Positions 29,086 through 36,965 of a stretch of 64,000 nt of DNA are shown in pieces. Each line of letters begins with the position of its first letter. The stretch's first letter is position 1. The stretch is from positions 806,001 to 870,000 of the forward strand of contig JAGKQI010000049.1 in the NCBI GenBank assembly GCA_018806915.1, read 5' to 3'. A program made the position numbers and the translations under genes. This DNA comes from Phytophthora colocasiae (lineage: Eukaryota > Oomycota > Peronosporomycetes > Peronosporales > Peronosporaceae). The notes below the pieces were generated by a model. The model was not told where the DNA came from. It did no database searches and saw only the letters and a list, made by a program, of their open reading frames with translations.

Positions 29086-29978
29086 GCTTGTCAGCTAACT
29101 CCATCGAACGAATCTCCGAAATGACCTTCTTGCGAATATCACCCTTGCTTTTGATAGCAATCAGTGAGCTGAACACTGAGGTGTTGCTCAAATTCGGGTG
29201 GAAGTATCTGGTATCGCTATCATATGTTCGACTGACGAGGTTGTACCCAAGTGCAATATTAATCTTGAAAGCAGCTTCTGGCTCGCAAGTACGTTCTCGA
29301 GTTTGTTGTAGAATTCAGCTGACTGAATTCCCTCGTATAAATGAGACTCGACATGGTTGCCTAGGTAGAAGTGATACTTCGGGTCAGCCTTGTGATCTGG
29401 AGACGTATGCTTCTTGAGAGCATCGATGCCAACATTGTACTGCTGAGCATATTTTGGGGTTGGAGATATTGGTGATATATGCCATGTTCCCCGTACGACC
29501 GCGCACCTTGACACGATAGCTACTGCCCCCTTTGATAGGTTTAATATTAATATTCAATCTCTTTAGACCTTCGAGCTCGTATGCAAACATGCTGGCTATA
29601 CATGCGAGGATATATTTTTCTCGTAGTACTGACTGGGATCTTGTATCAGGATCGACTTTATATCTTAGGCCTCTACAAAAAATCTGCAATTAATTAATAT
29701 TACTTGTTGGAGGTTTTAAGCCATTGTCATTGACTATATTGGGAATCCCAATGGGATTGACTTAAGAATTTTTGTTAAATTTATTAAGTTCGGGTGTCTT
29801 CAATTAGTTTGGTTACGCTTTCGAGTTGGTCTCTATTCTTGTCGTCGTAGCTCTTTTGATACGATAAGCGAGCGTCACGTGTGCGCTGGTAGTAACGCTT
29901 CTGTGCTGCCTTAATGTGCTCTTTGTTAGCGAGGTATTGTTCAGGTGAGTACGTCATCTTAGTATCCCCCCCCCCCAA
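29086..29978 (-). pseudogene. Maverick/Polinton-type DNA polymerase B remnant, N-terminal part
   Basis: Starts with a small basic region (MTYSPEQYLANKEHIKAAQK, then RYYQRTRDARLSYQK), typical of the extended N-terminus of Polinton polymerases. A stop follows (near 29,784), then fragments in shifting frames: LEGLKRLNINIKPIKGG, DALKKHTSPDHK, EAAFKINIALGYNL and RYFHPNLSNTSVF. The FKIN...G...RY.H pattern is what I recognise from the Maverick polymerase extension. It ends at the GCTTG target duplication; the distal part is at 22,821-23,530. Long decayed before the Gypsy insertion. Confidence 0.65.
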
Positions 29979-30006
29979 AAAGAGGAATTTCGCTCTCGTT
30001 ACAGTT

Positions 30007-31152
30007 TTAAGAAACTAAAACTTCAGTTCGTTTTCTGTTTGAAGTGACGACGTATAATTTAATAAAAAAAGCTGCGTCAGCATTTTCAATGCTGCGGTGG
30101 AACATCTCCATTTTGTCGTCAAGTGATACTTCCGACCAAAAATCCGGAAAGTCGTACGATTCATCTATCCAATCCTTCTTCAAGGCAATCATTCTTGCCA
30201 CTCTTGCTTGTAGGTTCAAACAGCGAAAGAAAGGTCGCTCTAATCCAGTAAATGTCAGAGTACTGCCATCCACGTCACCAAATGTTGTCTTCACATCGAA
30301 ATCGCATCGATCCTTCGCCAACGATACGCTCTCTAAGAGCACTTTTATCTGCTCCTTACTAAGCACTTGCTTGCCGTTACGGTCCTTGAGATCAATGAGA
30401 CGGGTGTCTCGAATATCTGGGTCGAACAACTTCAAACGGAAGGCGTCCGTGTCATCACGAATGAAGCTGATTTGGAAATAGTCAAATGCGTGTTCCAACG
30501 GCTTGAACAGCAACAAACCATTCTTCACATCGTCGATATCCGATATTTGCATCATCGCCAATGACAAATATTCGTTGCTGCGGCGAAACAAATGTGCGGC
30601 GATCACAAGTGACTTTGGGAAAGCAACGTCGAGTAGCATACATCGCACCCAGGACTTCTTTCGGCGATTGCATCCATAATAGTTGCACAACTGCTTCTTG
30701 AATTCCCTGTTCCGCTCAGTCAGAGTCGTTGGTGCGTGTGTGAGTATGTGGGGCAACACCACTTCAAGAAGAACCATGGCTGGGGAACGGAGGTTGTCTT
30801 GCTCCGGAACCACCACCACCACGTGAATTTGCCGCGTTTCAGGCGGTGGCATTCCATTCGTCTCCAACACATCCCGAATCGAATAGGTCGAGTACGCCTC
30901 ATCATCTGTATCCACCAGTGATACCCTTTCGAAACCCTCTCCTTTTCGTATCGCACGAATTTCCGCACTTGGTAGCCATCCTGCGCCCTTCTTCGCCAGA
31001 GAGAGCTGCAGGTCCTTGGCGTCGCATGTGATCGACTTCTCATTCTCGTCCTTGATCTTCTTTTTCAGGTCCCCCACCGACTGGTCATCGCCAATATCCA
31101 CGGGGAACGCGTTGCCCGCCACACCATCGATCACACAGAAAAACTTCACCAT
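30007..31152 (-). CDS. Crinkler (CRN) effector with HNH-like C-terminal domain
   Basis: 381 codons, intact. The ATG at 31,152 gives the classic CRN start MVKFFCVIDGVAGNAFPVDI; the upstream in-frame Met at 31,257 adds 35 residues with no CRN character and is probably leader. The N-terminal LFLAK-type domain has LQLSLAKKGAGWL (a variant LxLFLAK) and a DWL-like region, ending at the HVVVVVPE motif near residue 120. The C-terminal part contains SLVIAAHLF and DVKNGLLLFKPLEHAFDYF, resembling HNH_2 nuclease-type CRN C-domains. CRNs are translocated into plant cells, mostly to nuclei. No signal peptide is obvious, common for this subclass. Repeat-rich surroundings fit effector genes. Confidence 0.88.
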   Translation of the reverse strand: MVKFFCVIDGVAGNAFPVDIGDDQSVGDLKKKIKDENEKSITCDAKDLQLSLAKKGAGWLPSAEIRAIRKGEGFERVSLVDTDDEAYSTYSIRDVLETNGMPPPETRQIHVVVVVPEQDNLRSPAMVLLEVVLPHILTHAPTTLTERNREFKKQLCNYYGCNRRKKSWVRCMLLDVAFPKSLVIAAHLFRRSNEYLSLAMMQISDIDDVKNGLLLFKPLEHAFDYFQISFIRDDTDAFRLKLFDPDIRDTRLIDLKDRNGKQVLSKEQIKVLLESVSLAKDRCDFDVKTTFGDVDGSTLTFTGLERPFFRCLNLQARVARMIALKKDWIDESYDFPDFWSEVSLDDKMEMFHRSIENADAAFFIKLYVVTSNRKRTEVLVS

Positions 31153-31168
31153 CTTTCCTCGAGCCGGC

Positions 31169-31184
31169 TGATTCTGGAATGAAG
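31169..31184 (-). promoter_or_regulatory. Initiator-like element upstream of the CRN gene
   Basis: The minus strand reads TTCATTCCAGAATCAG, close to the oomycete initiator consensus GCTCATTYYNCAWTTT (one mismatch in the central CA). It is about 17-30 bp upstream of the CRN ATG, a normal distance for oomycete genes. If used, translation must start at 31,152, not 31,257. Confidence 0.4.
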
Positions 31185-31384
31185 AAGAAGGGAGAGAGAA
31201 TTTCCGAGCGTATTTAAGCGGAGATGAAGGTGTGTCCACCCAATGAACTGCACGCATGAAGGTATGTTGTTTTTTTAACTTGCTTACATTTTTATTATGT
31301 AGAGACTCGATTTTCCTGACCCGTGGACAGCGAAATGGTATGATTCAAGCAACCTTCTTATGATGGACATGGGATGTTTATTGT

Positions 31385-32213
31385 GATGTGGGATCCAACT
31401 GACACCGGAAAGTTTTGTGTAGGATATGGCGGGTTCGTTGTGCGCTACAGTATGAAGCTTTGTCTGTAGTACTCATGGTATTATTTACGCTTACAGTAGG
31501 AAATTGACCGCTGCCTACGTGGATGGAGTCGCTGACACCAGCGAAATGCTGCTTGCGCCATTTGGAAAAATATCTAGTGCCGTGCACGCTCAAAGTTTCT
31601 TTCCAACGGTTGGTACTTTATGGTTTTCAACCTTGTCATTTTCATCACCATCCTAAACAATTTTATCAACCAGGGGAATGTCGTGCTGAATGGAACTAAG
31701 AGCGGTGGTTTATGGGGGTGGGATACTCGTACTCCACGACGAATTTTTGAGTGGGAAGAAGAAGTTACACCGGACCGACCTGCAGGCTCCGTTCTTGATG
31801 TTCATATGCTGAGTGATTGCCGTAGAGCAGTGGTTCAAAGATCGAACGGAGAACTCCGGGTAGTGGATCTTCGGTCCTCTAAGCCGGTGGTGGAGTTCAT
31901 GGCAGGAGCACCGAAGCGTTATCTCCCCAGTTTGCGCTGTGCTATCGACAGTAACGAGTCTGTTGTAGTCGCTGGTGGAGATGCACGACGTCCACTGGCA
32001 GTGAACAGCTTCGATCTACGTGATGGCCGCTGTGTGTCGTCTGTTGAGGTGCAAAATAATGCTCAAACGGAGAAGCGATCGACTCTGGTACAACAGGTAC
32101 AGCTCAAGTCTGGCCACTACGGGAGTCGCTATGAGAACACGCCTGAGATCTGGGCTATTTCTCGTAATGAACTTTACGTCTGTAGTGGACGAACAGACAA
32201 TTCGGACGAGTAA
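31385..32213 (+). CDS. WD40-repeat protein, DCAF4/WDR21-like (5' exons uncertain)
   Basis: Probable substrate receptor-type WD40 protein. The well-supported last exons are about 31,500-31,608 and 31,674-32,213, joined by a 65-bp intron (31,609-31,673, GT...CAG). The join gives SFFPT then GNVVLNGTKSGG and LWGWDTR, a WD blade. Further blades are seen in GELRVVDLRSSKPV and NSFDLRDG. An upstream piece around 31,385-31,430 (MWDPTDTGKFCVGYGG) looks like another WD exon, but I could not place its splice sites. Convergent with the radial spoke gene, 57 bp away. Whether it is complete is unclear. Confidence 0.55.
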
Positions 32214-32269
32214 AAATGATAGGAACTAAGCATGAATTGAGCGAATTGCTACTGTACCTTGTGCTCTCC

Positions 32270-33639
32270 TTACTCTTCTTCTTCAGGAGGTGACGGGTCT
32301 TCGAGTAGATCAGGCTGCTCCACAGGAATCTCACAACGCAGTGTGGACTTCCCTTCTCCATCAGTGTTGTCTTCACTTAAGCCAACACCACTGTAAGACT
32401 GCAGTCGCTGCGGAGGAGGAAGTTGGAATGGTTCCGAGAGGAATTTGACACCATTTCCAACATACACGTTCAGGAACTTCTTGCCAACTGCGATGCTCAC
32501 AGCTCCAGGCCACACAAGACTACGAACGATGGCAACTTCACCAACTGCAGGCTGAATTGTGGCTGGCAGTCTGTCCGCTCGCCATGATAGGGGCTTGTCC
32601 TCGCTTAAAGTTCGTAATGGAGGTGCAAATTCTTCTCCTTCTCGAGGTTCTTCTTCTCCATCAGCGTTTGCATGGGCGTCATTCGACCGTAGCGAGCATT
32701 GATCTCCTTCGTGAAGTGCGTCCAGCTCCCTAAGTCTACCAATTCAGCTGCTGTCTTGATCTCCAGCTCCTCGGCAGGTGCGATATCTCCTTCCTCCGTC
32801 ATTTGAAAATACCCAGCAGGACATAACACCGTTCCAGCGGAGATACGCGCAATCTGAGCTCGTAAATAATTCTTCTCGAGCCCAGGAAAAGGTGGATGTC
32901 CTAGAACTGGAGCTTCTAAATCTCCTCGAACATAGCGACGCAGCTGTCGACACGCCAAAATCTGTCCGCAGCGTACAGGAGGCAGTTGAACCCACTGGTA
33001 TGCTCCGTTGTCTTTCATCGCCCAGTATGTCAGCTTGTTCGCGCCTGTTGCACCTTCTTCAGCTTCCAGGTCTTCGGGTTCATAAACTGTAGGTAGTTCC
33101 CCTTCCGCGATGTAGTAATCTGCTCCCCGGCCTAGAATTTTTTCCCCAGAAGCGCATATTCACTGTTCCATGGGTCTGTGCGAGGCGTTGAAGTGCCAAC
33201 GACAGTCGAAACGTCTCGCCCTTGGAGAAGCCCAGTCCAGCCCACTCGAACATATTCGCCTCATCCAGTAAATCGGCTACCCCTGTGACAGGTTCAGGTG
33301 GTGCTTCGTCCTCTGACTGGAGCTTGAGCAGTTCCAGTGCCACATTACACCAGCTTTCTTGATGTGCTTGCTACAGTCAATCATTAAAAATCAACAACAA
33401 TGCATAGGAAAAGAAGCAAAATGACCGCGTACTGCTTGTTTCTTGATGCTTGATAGCTGGGAGCTGCCCTCGACAGTCGGGGGTTGTTGAGGAGCTAAAT
33501 AACGCTGCTGTTTGACCAACGTCGAAATGTTTTCAAACGTCTCGTGCAGGTTCTCTGGACGCTCCACGATGATCTTCAGCAGTACGTCACCCAGATGGTC
33601 GTACAAGTTGGTCCCATCGGCCGACTCCTTCTTCAAAAA
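32270..33639 (-). pseudogene. Radial spoke head protein RSPH4/6-like, body (disrupted)
   Basis: Axonemal radial spoke head component of motile flagella (zoospores). Recognisable blocks: NLYDHLGDVLLKIIVERPEN; EANMFEWAGLGFSKGETFRL; LTYWAMKDNGAYQWVQLPPV; RRYVRGDLEAPVLGHPPFPG; EKNYLRAQIARISAGTVL; and the C-terminal WPGAVSIAVGKKFLNVYVGN. A 62-bp intron is at 33,371-33,432. Three lesions: a Gypsy insertion after codon ~10 (the start codon is at 40,299), a one-base frameshift in a six-base run (33,138-33,143), and another frameshift near 32,680. The C-terminus is acidic. A second intact copy elsewhere would be needed for function. Confidence 0.88.
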
Positions 33640-34149
33640 TGTGACGGAATGCTGTCGATAGCACTCCGTCGGCATTGAAGTGCAAGTTGATGCACTGTAG
33701 TGCAATCTACATATCTCTACATGTACCCACTTTGTGATTGGCTAAAACTAGATTCTGGTATTATGCCATTGTGGTTTACGCCATTCAGCTGAGACATTGA
33801 GAGAGTCTCATTGGCTGAAATTCGAGAAGGTTCTCGAAGCTTGATTATGGGACGCCCAGGAGTCAAGTCAACATTGCTACGTGGAAGTTTATAGGAAAAT
33901 CATTGGTAGATAGCCAAATCAGAAGATAGGAAAAGATAGGCTCTAGGATACATTCTACTGGATTTTTGAGAGAGCTCTGTGAGCCACCAGTTAGCTTAGG
34001 ACCGTAAGAGCCTTCCTCATTTCAATTCACTTTTCAATTTACCAACAACCTCTCAGTGGCCCACCAACTGGTCACGCCTCCCTGGGTCTTCGCTCCGCCG
34101 TCCAAGTCCGGCCTCCGCTTCCTCGCCCCCGCGCGCCTACTGTGTTACA
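33640..34149 (+). repeat. 5' LTR of the 6.6-kb Gypsy element
   Basis: Direct repeat of 39,756-40,267. Differences seen: one GA dinucleotide near 33,970 and one C/T near 34,010. No TGG-type primer site is evident after it (TAGTAGCGCTTGTCGGG). Confidence 0.93.
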
Positions 34150-34483
34150 TAGTAGCGCTTGTCGGGTCAAGCTTCGCTCCATCGTCCAAGGTCGGGTCTC
34201 TCGTGGGCGGCATAGCCAGAAGCGAGTAGATCCTTGGCTATTAGCACCAGCCAATTGCTGGGGAAGTGCTAGGCCTAAAGGGGTCTCTTTTGGGTTGTCT
34301 TTGGGAGAGTTCGTGCCCATCACAGGTCAGGGAATCAACTTTGAAAGGTTGGTATATCTCTGCCTAGTGCACGTAACTCTTTGGTCGCTACTAGAAGCCG
34401 GTTCAGTGCTTGGAACGCTCTTAAGTGCAGCTTTTATTTCCATCGCTCCCCGGTAGCTTCCAATTTACCCTTTCTTTTGGTGT
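34150..34483 (+). other. Leader of the 6.6-kb Gypsy element
   Basis: 334 bp between LTR and first ORF. It presumably holds the primer site and packaging signal, but I recognise neither. No convincing ORF. Confidence 0.5.
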
Positions 34484-34849
34484 ATGGGTCGGTACAAACC
34501 GAGCCACAACAAGAGTCGTAAAAGGAAGAGTCGTGAGCTCAACTTGACAGACAGTTCGAAACCACCTGTTGTCAAGGTTGTGAGACGGGCTCCTCTTCCT
34601 GATACGAGTCTTTTCGACTACCCTTACGACGCTGAGAAGTTCTCTAAGCTTCAAGAGGATCTGCTTAAGAATATCAAGAAGTCTCGTCGCATTACCCGTC
34701 GTTTCAAGAAACTGACAAATCGTATTGAGGACGACGCGGTTGCAGAGAGAGTCAAGGGCTTACTTAACGAGATTTTCGTCGAGCTCGGACATCTTGAAGA
34801 CATCACTACGATCAAGCTAGATCGCGAAGTAAGCAGTAGTCGTAACTAA
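34484..34849 (+). CDS. Small basic ORF 5' of gag, unknown
   Basis: 121 codons, open from ATG to stop. Basic N-terminus (HNKSRKRKSRELN), then a helical region with KLQEDLLKNIKKSRRITRRF and VKGLLNEIFVELGHLEDI. It ends 77 bp before gag in a different frame. It resembles neither Gag nor Pol. An extra ORF before gag is unusual for Ty3/Gypsy. It could be a Gag N-terminal segment once joined by splicing or frameshift, a regulatory protein, or chance; the clean frame and composition favour coding. Confidence 0.5.
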   Translation: MGRYKPSHNKSRKRKSRELNLTDSSKPPVVKVVRRAPLPDTSLFDYPYDAEKFSKLQEDLLKNIKKSRRITRRFKKLTNRIEDDAVAERVKGLLNEIFVELGHLEDITTIKLDREVSSSRN

Positions 34850-34926
34850 AGAAAGGTTTTCTCCTTCTTTCATTGGGTTTTTGGGTTTTATTGGATTGAG
34901 TTCGTGCTACGAAAAGTCCACTCGAA

Positions 34927-35667
34927 ATGTCATCTACACGTGGTAGATCGAGTGAGCGCGACTCTCCAAACCCGCGTCCGCGTAGAACGCCTCGAACGAC
35001 TGCCAGGACGGCTCCTGATTCACTCCAGGGCCAACCGCAGGCAACCGCTAGGACGGCTCCTATTCCACAGAGCCAACCGCAAGCAACGGCTAGGACGGCT
35101 CCTGATCCACAGGGCCAACCGCAAGCAACGGCTAGGACGGCTCCTGATCCACAGGGCCAACCGCAACCAACGGCTAGGACGACTCCTGATCCACAGGGTC
35201 AACCGCAAGCTACGAATATGTCGTCGGGACAAGCAGGCGCAGCATCAGACACGATGTCGATGCAACAGCTGTTAGTTTACTTAACGCAGCAGCAACAGTC
35301 ATACCAAGCCCAGATGCAAACCCAGTTGCAAGCACAGATGCAGCAGGCCAACGCAAGATTCGAATATCTAGTTGCGTCCAGGGGTGAGCAAAGAAAGAAG
35401 GATCCGCCTATGTATGAAGGCAAATACGGCGAAGATATTGAGTTATGGATCTTCGCCACCGAGCAGTATTACGCAAGCAGACGCGAGTTGATGGAGGCAG
35501 ATACATCGGATTTTGTGACGATGATCTCCAGCAACTTAGGCAAGTCAGTGCTGAATTGGTATCGCGCGTTTATCGCAGAGTGTGAGGGTACGAACGTACA
35601 GCCCACATGGTCGCTCTTCAAGGGAAGACTTCTGCACTCGTTTCAGGCCGAAGGACTTCGAATATGA
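34927..35667 (+). CDS. gag: Gag, N-terminal part, with 14-residue tandem repeats
   Basis: Starts MSSTRGRSSERDSP. Residues ~30-95 hold about four copies of a 42-bp/14-residue repeat (RTAPDPQGQPQATA type). A Gln/Met-rich stretch (LTQQQQSYQAQMQTQLQAQM) and the Gag capsid domain follow (YGEDIELWIFATEQYY, SVLNWYRAF, WSLFKGRLL). The frame is lost near 35,640 by one base; the domain continues in the next ORF. Confidence 0.85.
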   Translation: MSSTRGRSSERDSPNPRPRRTPRTTARTAPDSLQGQPQATARTAPIPQSQPQATARTAPDPQGQPQATARTAPDPQGQPQPTARTTPDPQGQPQATNMSSGQAGAASDTMSMQQLLVYLTQQQQSYQAQMQTQLQAQMQQANARFEYLVASRGEQRKKDPPMYEGKYGEDIELWIFATEQYYASRRELMEADTSDFVTMISSNLGKSVLNWYRAFIAECEGTNVQPTWSLFKGRLLHSFQAEGLRI

Positions 35668-36022
35668 TCTTCGCGAGAGGATGTTTCGTCTCAAACAGAA
35701 TGAGACCATCCATGATTACGTCTCCAAGTTTCAAGACTTGCTATCACAGACAGAGTTGTCTATCAGCGAGTTGGAGAAGCGTTTCTTCTTTCAGAACGGT
35801 TTGCGAGAGGAGACAGCGAGGAAGATCAAGGAAGAGAGTCCTTCAACACTGCAAGATGCCATTGAGATTGCGTCGAATTTTGAGTTTGCGCACTACTCGG
35901 GAAAACCCCCTAGAGCTCCTGCGAAGGGTTCGCAAGGATCATCAAGCTCGGGGCATCGTGCGTCTAAGTCGAAGCAGAATTCAAAGAGCTCCGACAAGAA
36001 GAAAGGCAAGAGCGATGATTAG
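35582..36022 (+). CDS. Gag, C-terminal part
   Basis: Continues the capsid domain from RFRPKDFEYDLRERMFRL through YVSKFQDLLSQTELS and FQNGLREETARKI, then a Ser/Lys-rich basic tail. Ends at 36,022; the zinc knuckle is in the next frame. Confidence 0.8.
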   Translation: MRVRTYSPHGRSSREDFCTRFRPKDFEYDLRERMFRLKQNETIHDYVSKFQDLLSQTELSISELEKRFFFQNGLREETARKIKEESPSTLQDAIEIASNFEFAHYSGKPPRAPAKGSQGSSSSGHRASKSKQNSKSSDKKKGKSDD

Positions 36023-36776
36023 AAAGACAGCTACGTGCAGAAACTGTGGCAAGTTTGGCCACATTTCTCCAGATTGTACTCAGCCAAAACGTACTGAAGC
36101 AAATCGGTACATGCACGGCGCAGTGTATGCGATCCTAGAGGCTGAAGCTCGAGCATTCAAGACGGATGACCAAGAGAGGCCCGTCACGATATTCATCGAC
36201 AACGGCAGTAGCCTGAATGGCGTAACTGAGGAGTTGGTGAAGAAGCTTGAGTTGGATGTCACTGAAGGTGACATGATGCAAGTTGATCTCGGTTATGATC
36301 AAGTTGTGCATCGTCCACGTCGGACTGTAGAGATGTCTCTGCAGTTACCAGGGTTTCCTTTGACAACGGGAACATTCCAAGTCATGCCTGTTCCTGAAGG
36401 AAAGGATGTTGTTTTGGGCATGATGTGGCTGCGGGAGCAGAACCCTGATATCGACTGGAATACTGGACAGATTGCACCTCGCATCAAGGTGGAGAACACG
36501 CAGACTGTGAAGTTGAGACTGCCGAAGACTCGTCCAGCCCGTTGGGTGGCAGGACAACGCCGCGCCAGAGTTGCGCAGGCCCGTGAGATCTTCAATTACT
36601 ATCGGCAGCATGGCCACAACGGCCAGTTTGGGCGAACGAAGATTATTTCGTCCAAACAGTTCCAGCAGATGTTGCGTAGGGACAAGGATATTGAGGCAGT
36701 GTTTGTCATCAATCCGCATGATTCGGAGAAGGCTGAACGCTTCAAGAGTCAAGCGATGGGACGCTCTCAAGGATAA
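35607..36776 (+). CDS. Zinc knuckle and protease region of the 6.6-kb element
   Basis: The real part begins around 36,010: zinc knuckle CRNCGKFGHISPDC, then a protease-like domain with IFIDNGSSLNGV, where DNG replaces the usual DTG/DSG, and a GMMWLREQNPDIDW block. The part before 36,010 is a shadow of gag. The frame is lost near 36,770. The following ~190 bp (DNPAYETLLKYAD, PVREGIEHEILL) leading into RT is in yet another frame. Confidence 0.7.
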   Translation: MVALQGKTSALVSGRRTSNMIFARGCFVSNRMRPSMITSPSFKTCYHRQSCLSASWRSVSSFRTVCERRQRGRSRKRVLQHCKMPLRLRRILSLRTTRENPLELLRRVRKDHQARGIVRLSRSRIQRAPTRRKARAMIRKTATCRNCGKFGHISPDCTQPKRTEANRYMHGAVYAILEAEARAFKTDDQERPVTIFIDNGSSLNGVTEELVKKLELDVTEGDMMQVDLGYDQVVHRPRRTVEMSLQLPGFPLTTGTFQVMPVPEGKDVVLGMMWLREQNPDIDWNTGQIAPRIKVENTQTVKLRLPKTRPARWVAGQRRARVAQAREIFNYYRQHGHNGQFGRTKIISSKQFQQMLRRDKDIEAVFVINPHDSEKAERFKSQAMGRSQG

Positions 36777-36965
36777 TCCGGCGTATGAGACGCTACTGAA
36801 GTATGCGGATACGGTTTTCCGTACGGAACTTCCGAATGAGACACCGCCAGTACGGGAAGGAATTGAGCACGAGATTTTGCTCAAACCCGGTACTCAACCG
36901 ATTTCGGTCAAACAATGGCGCCAAAGTCCTGATCAGAGAAAACGATTCAGGAATGGACCAAAGAG

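Noticed and set aside
29955..29995. Run of ten C followed by A upstream of the polymerase remnant
   Set aside because: Could be a polypurine tract on the minus strand, but no LTR end adjoins it; more likely a simple homopolymer.
31153..31257. N-terminal 35-residue extension of the CRN gene
   Set aside because: CRN homology begins exactly at the internal Met and an initiator-like motif lies between the two Met codons.
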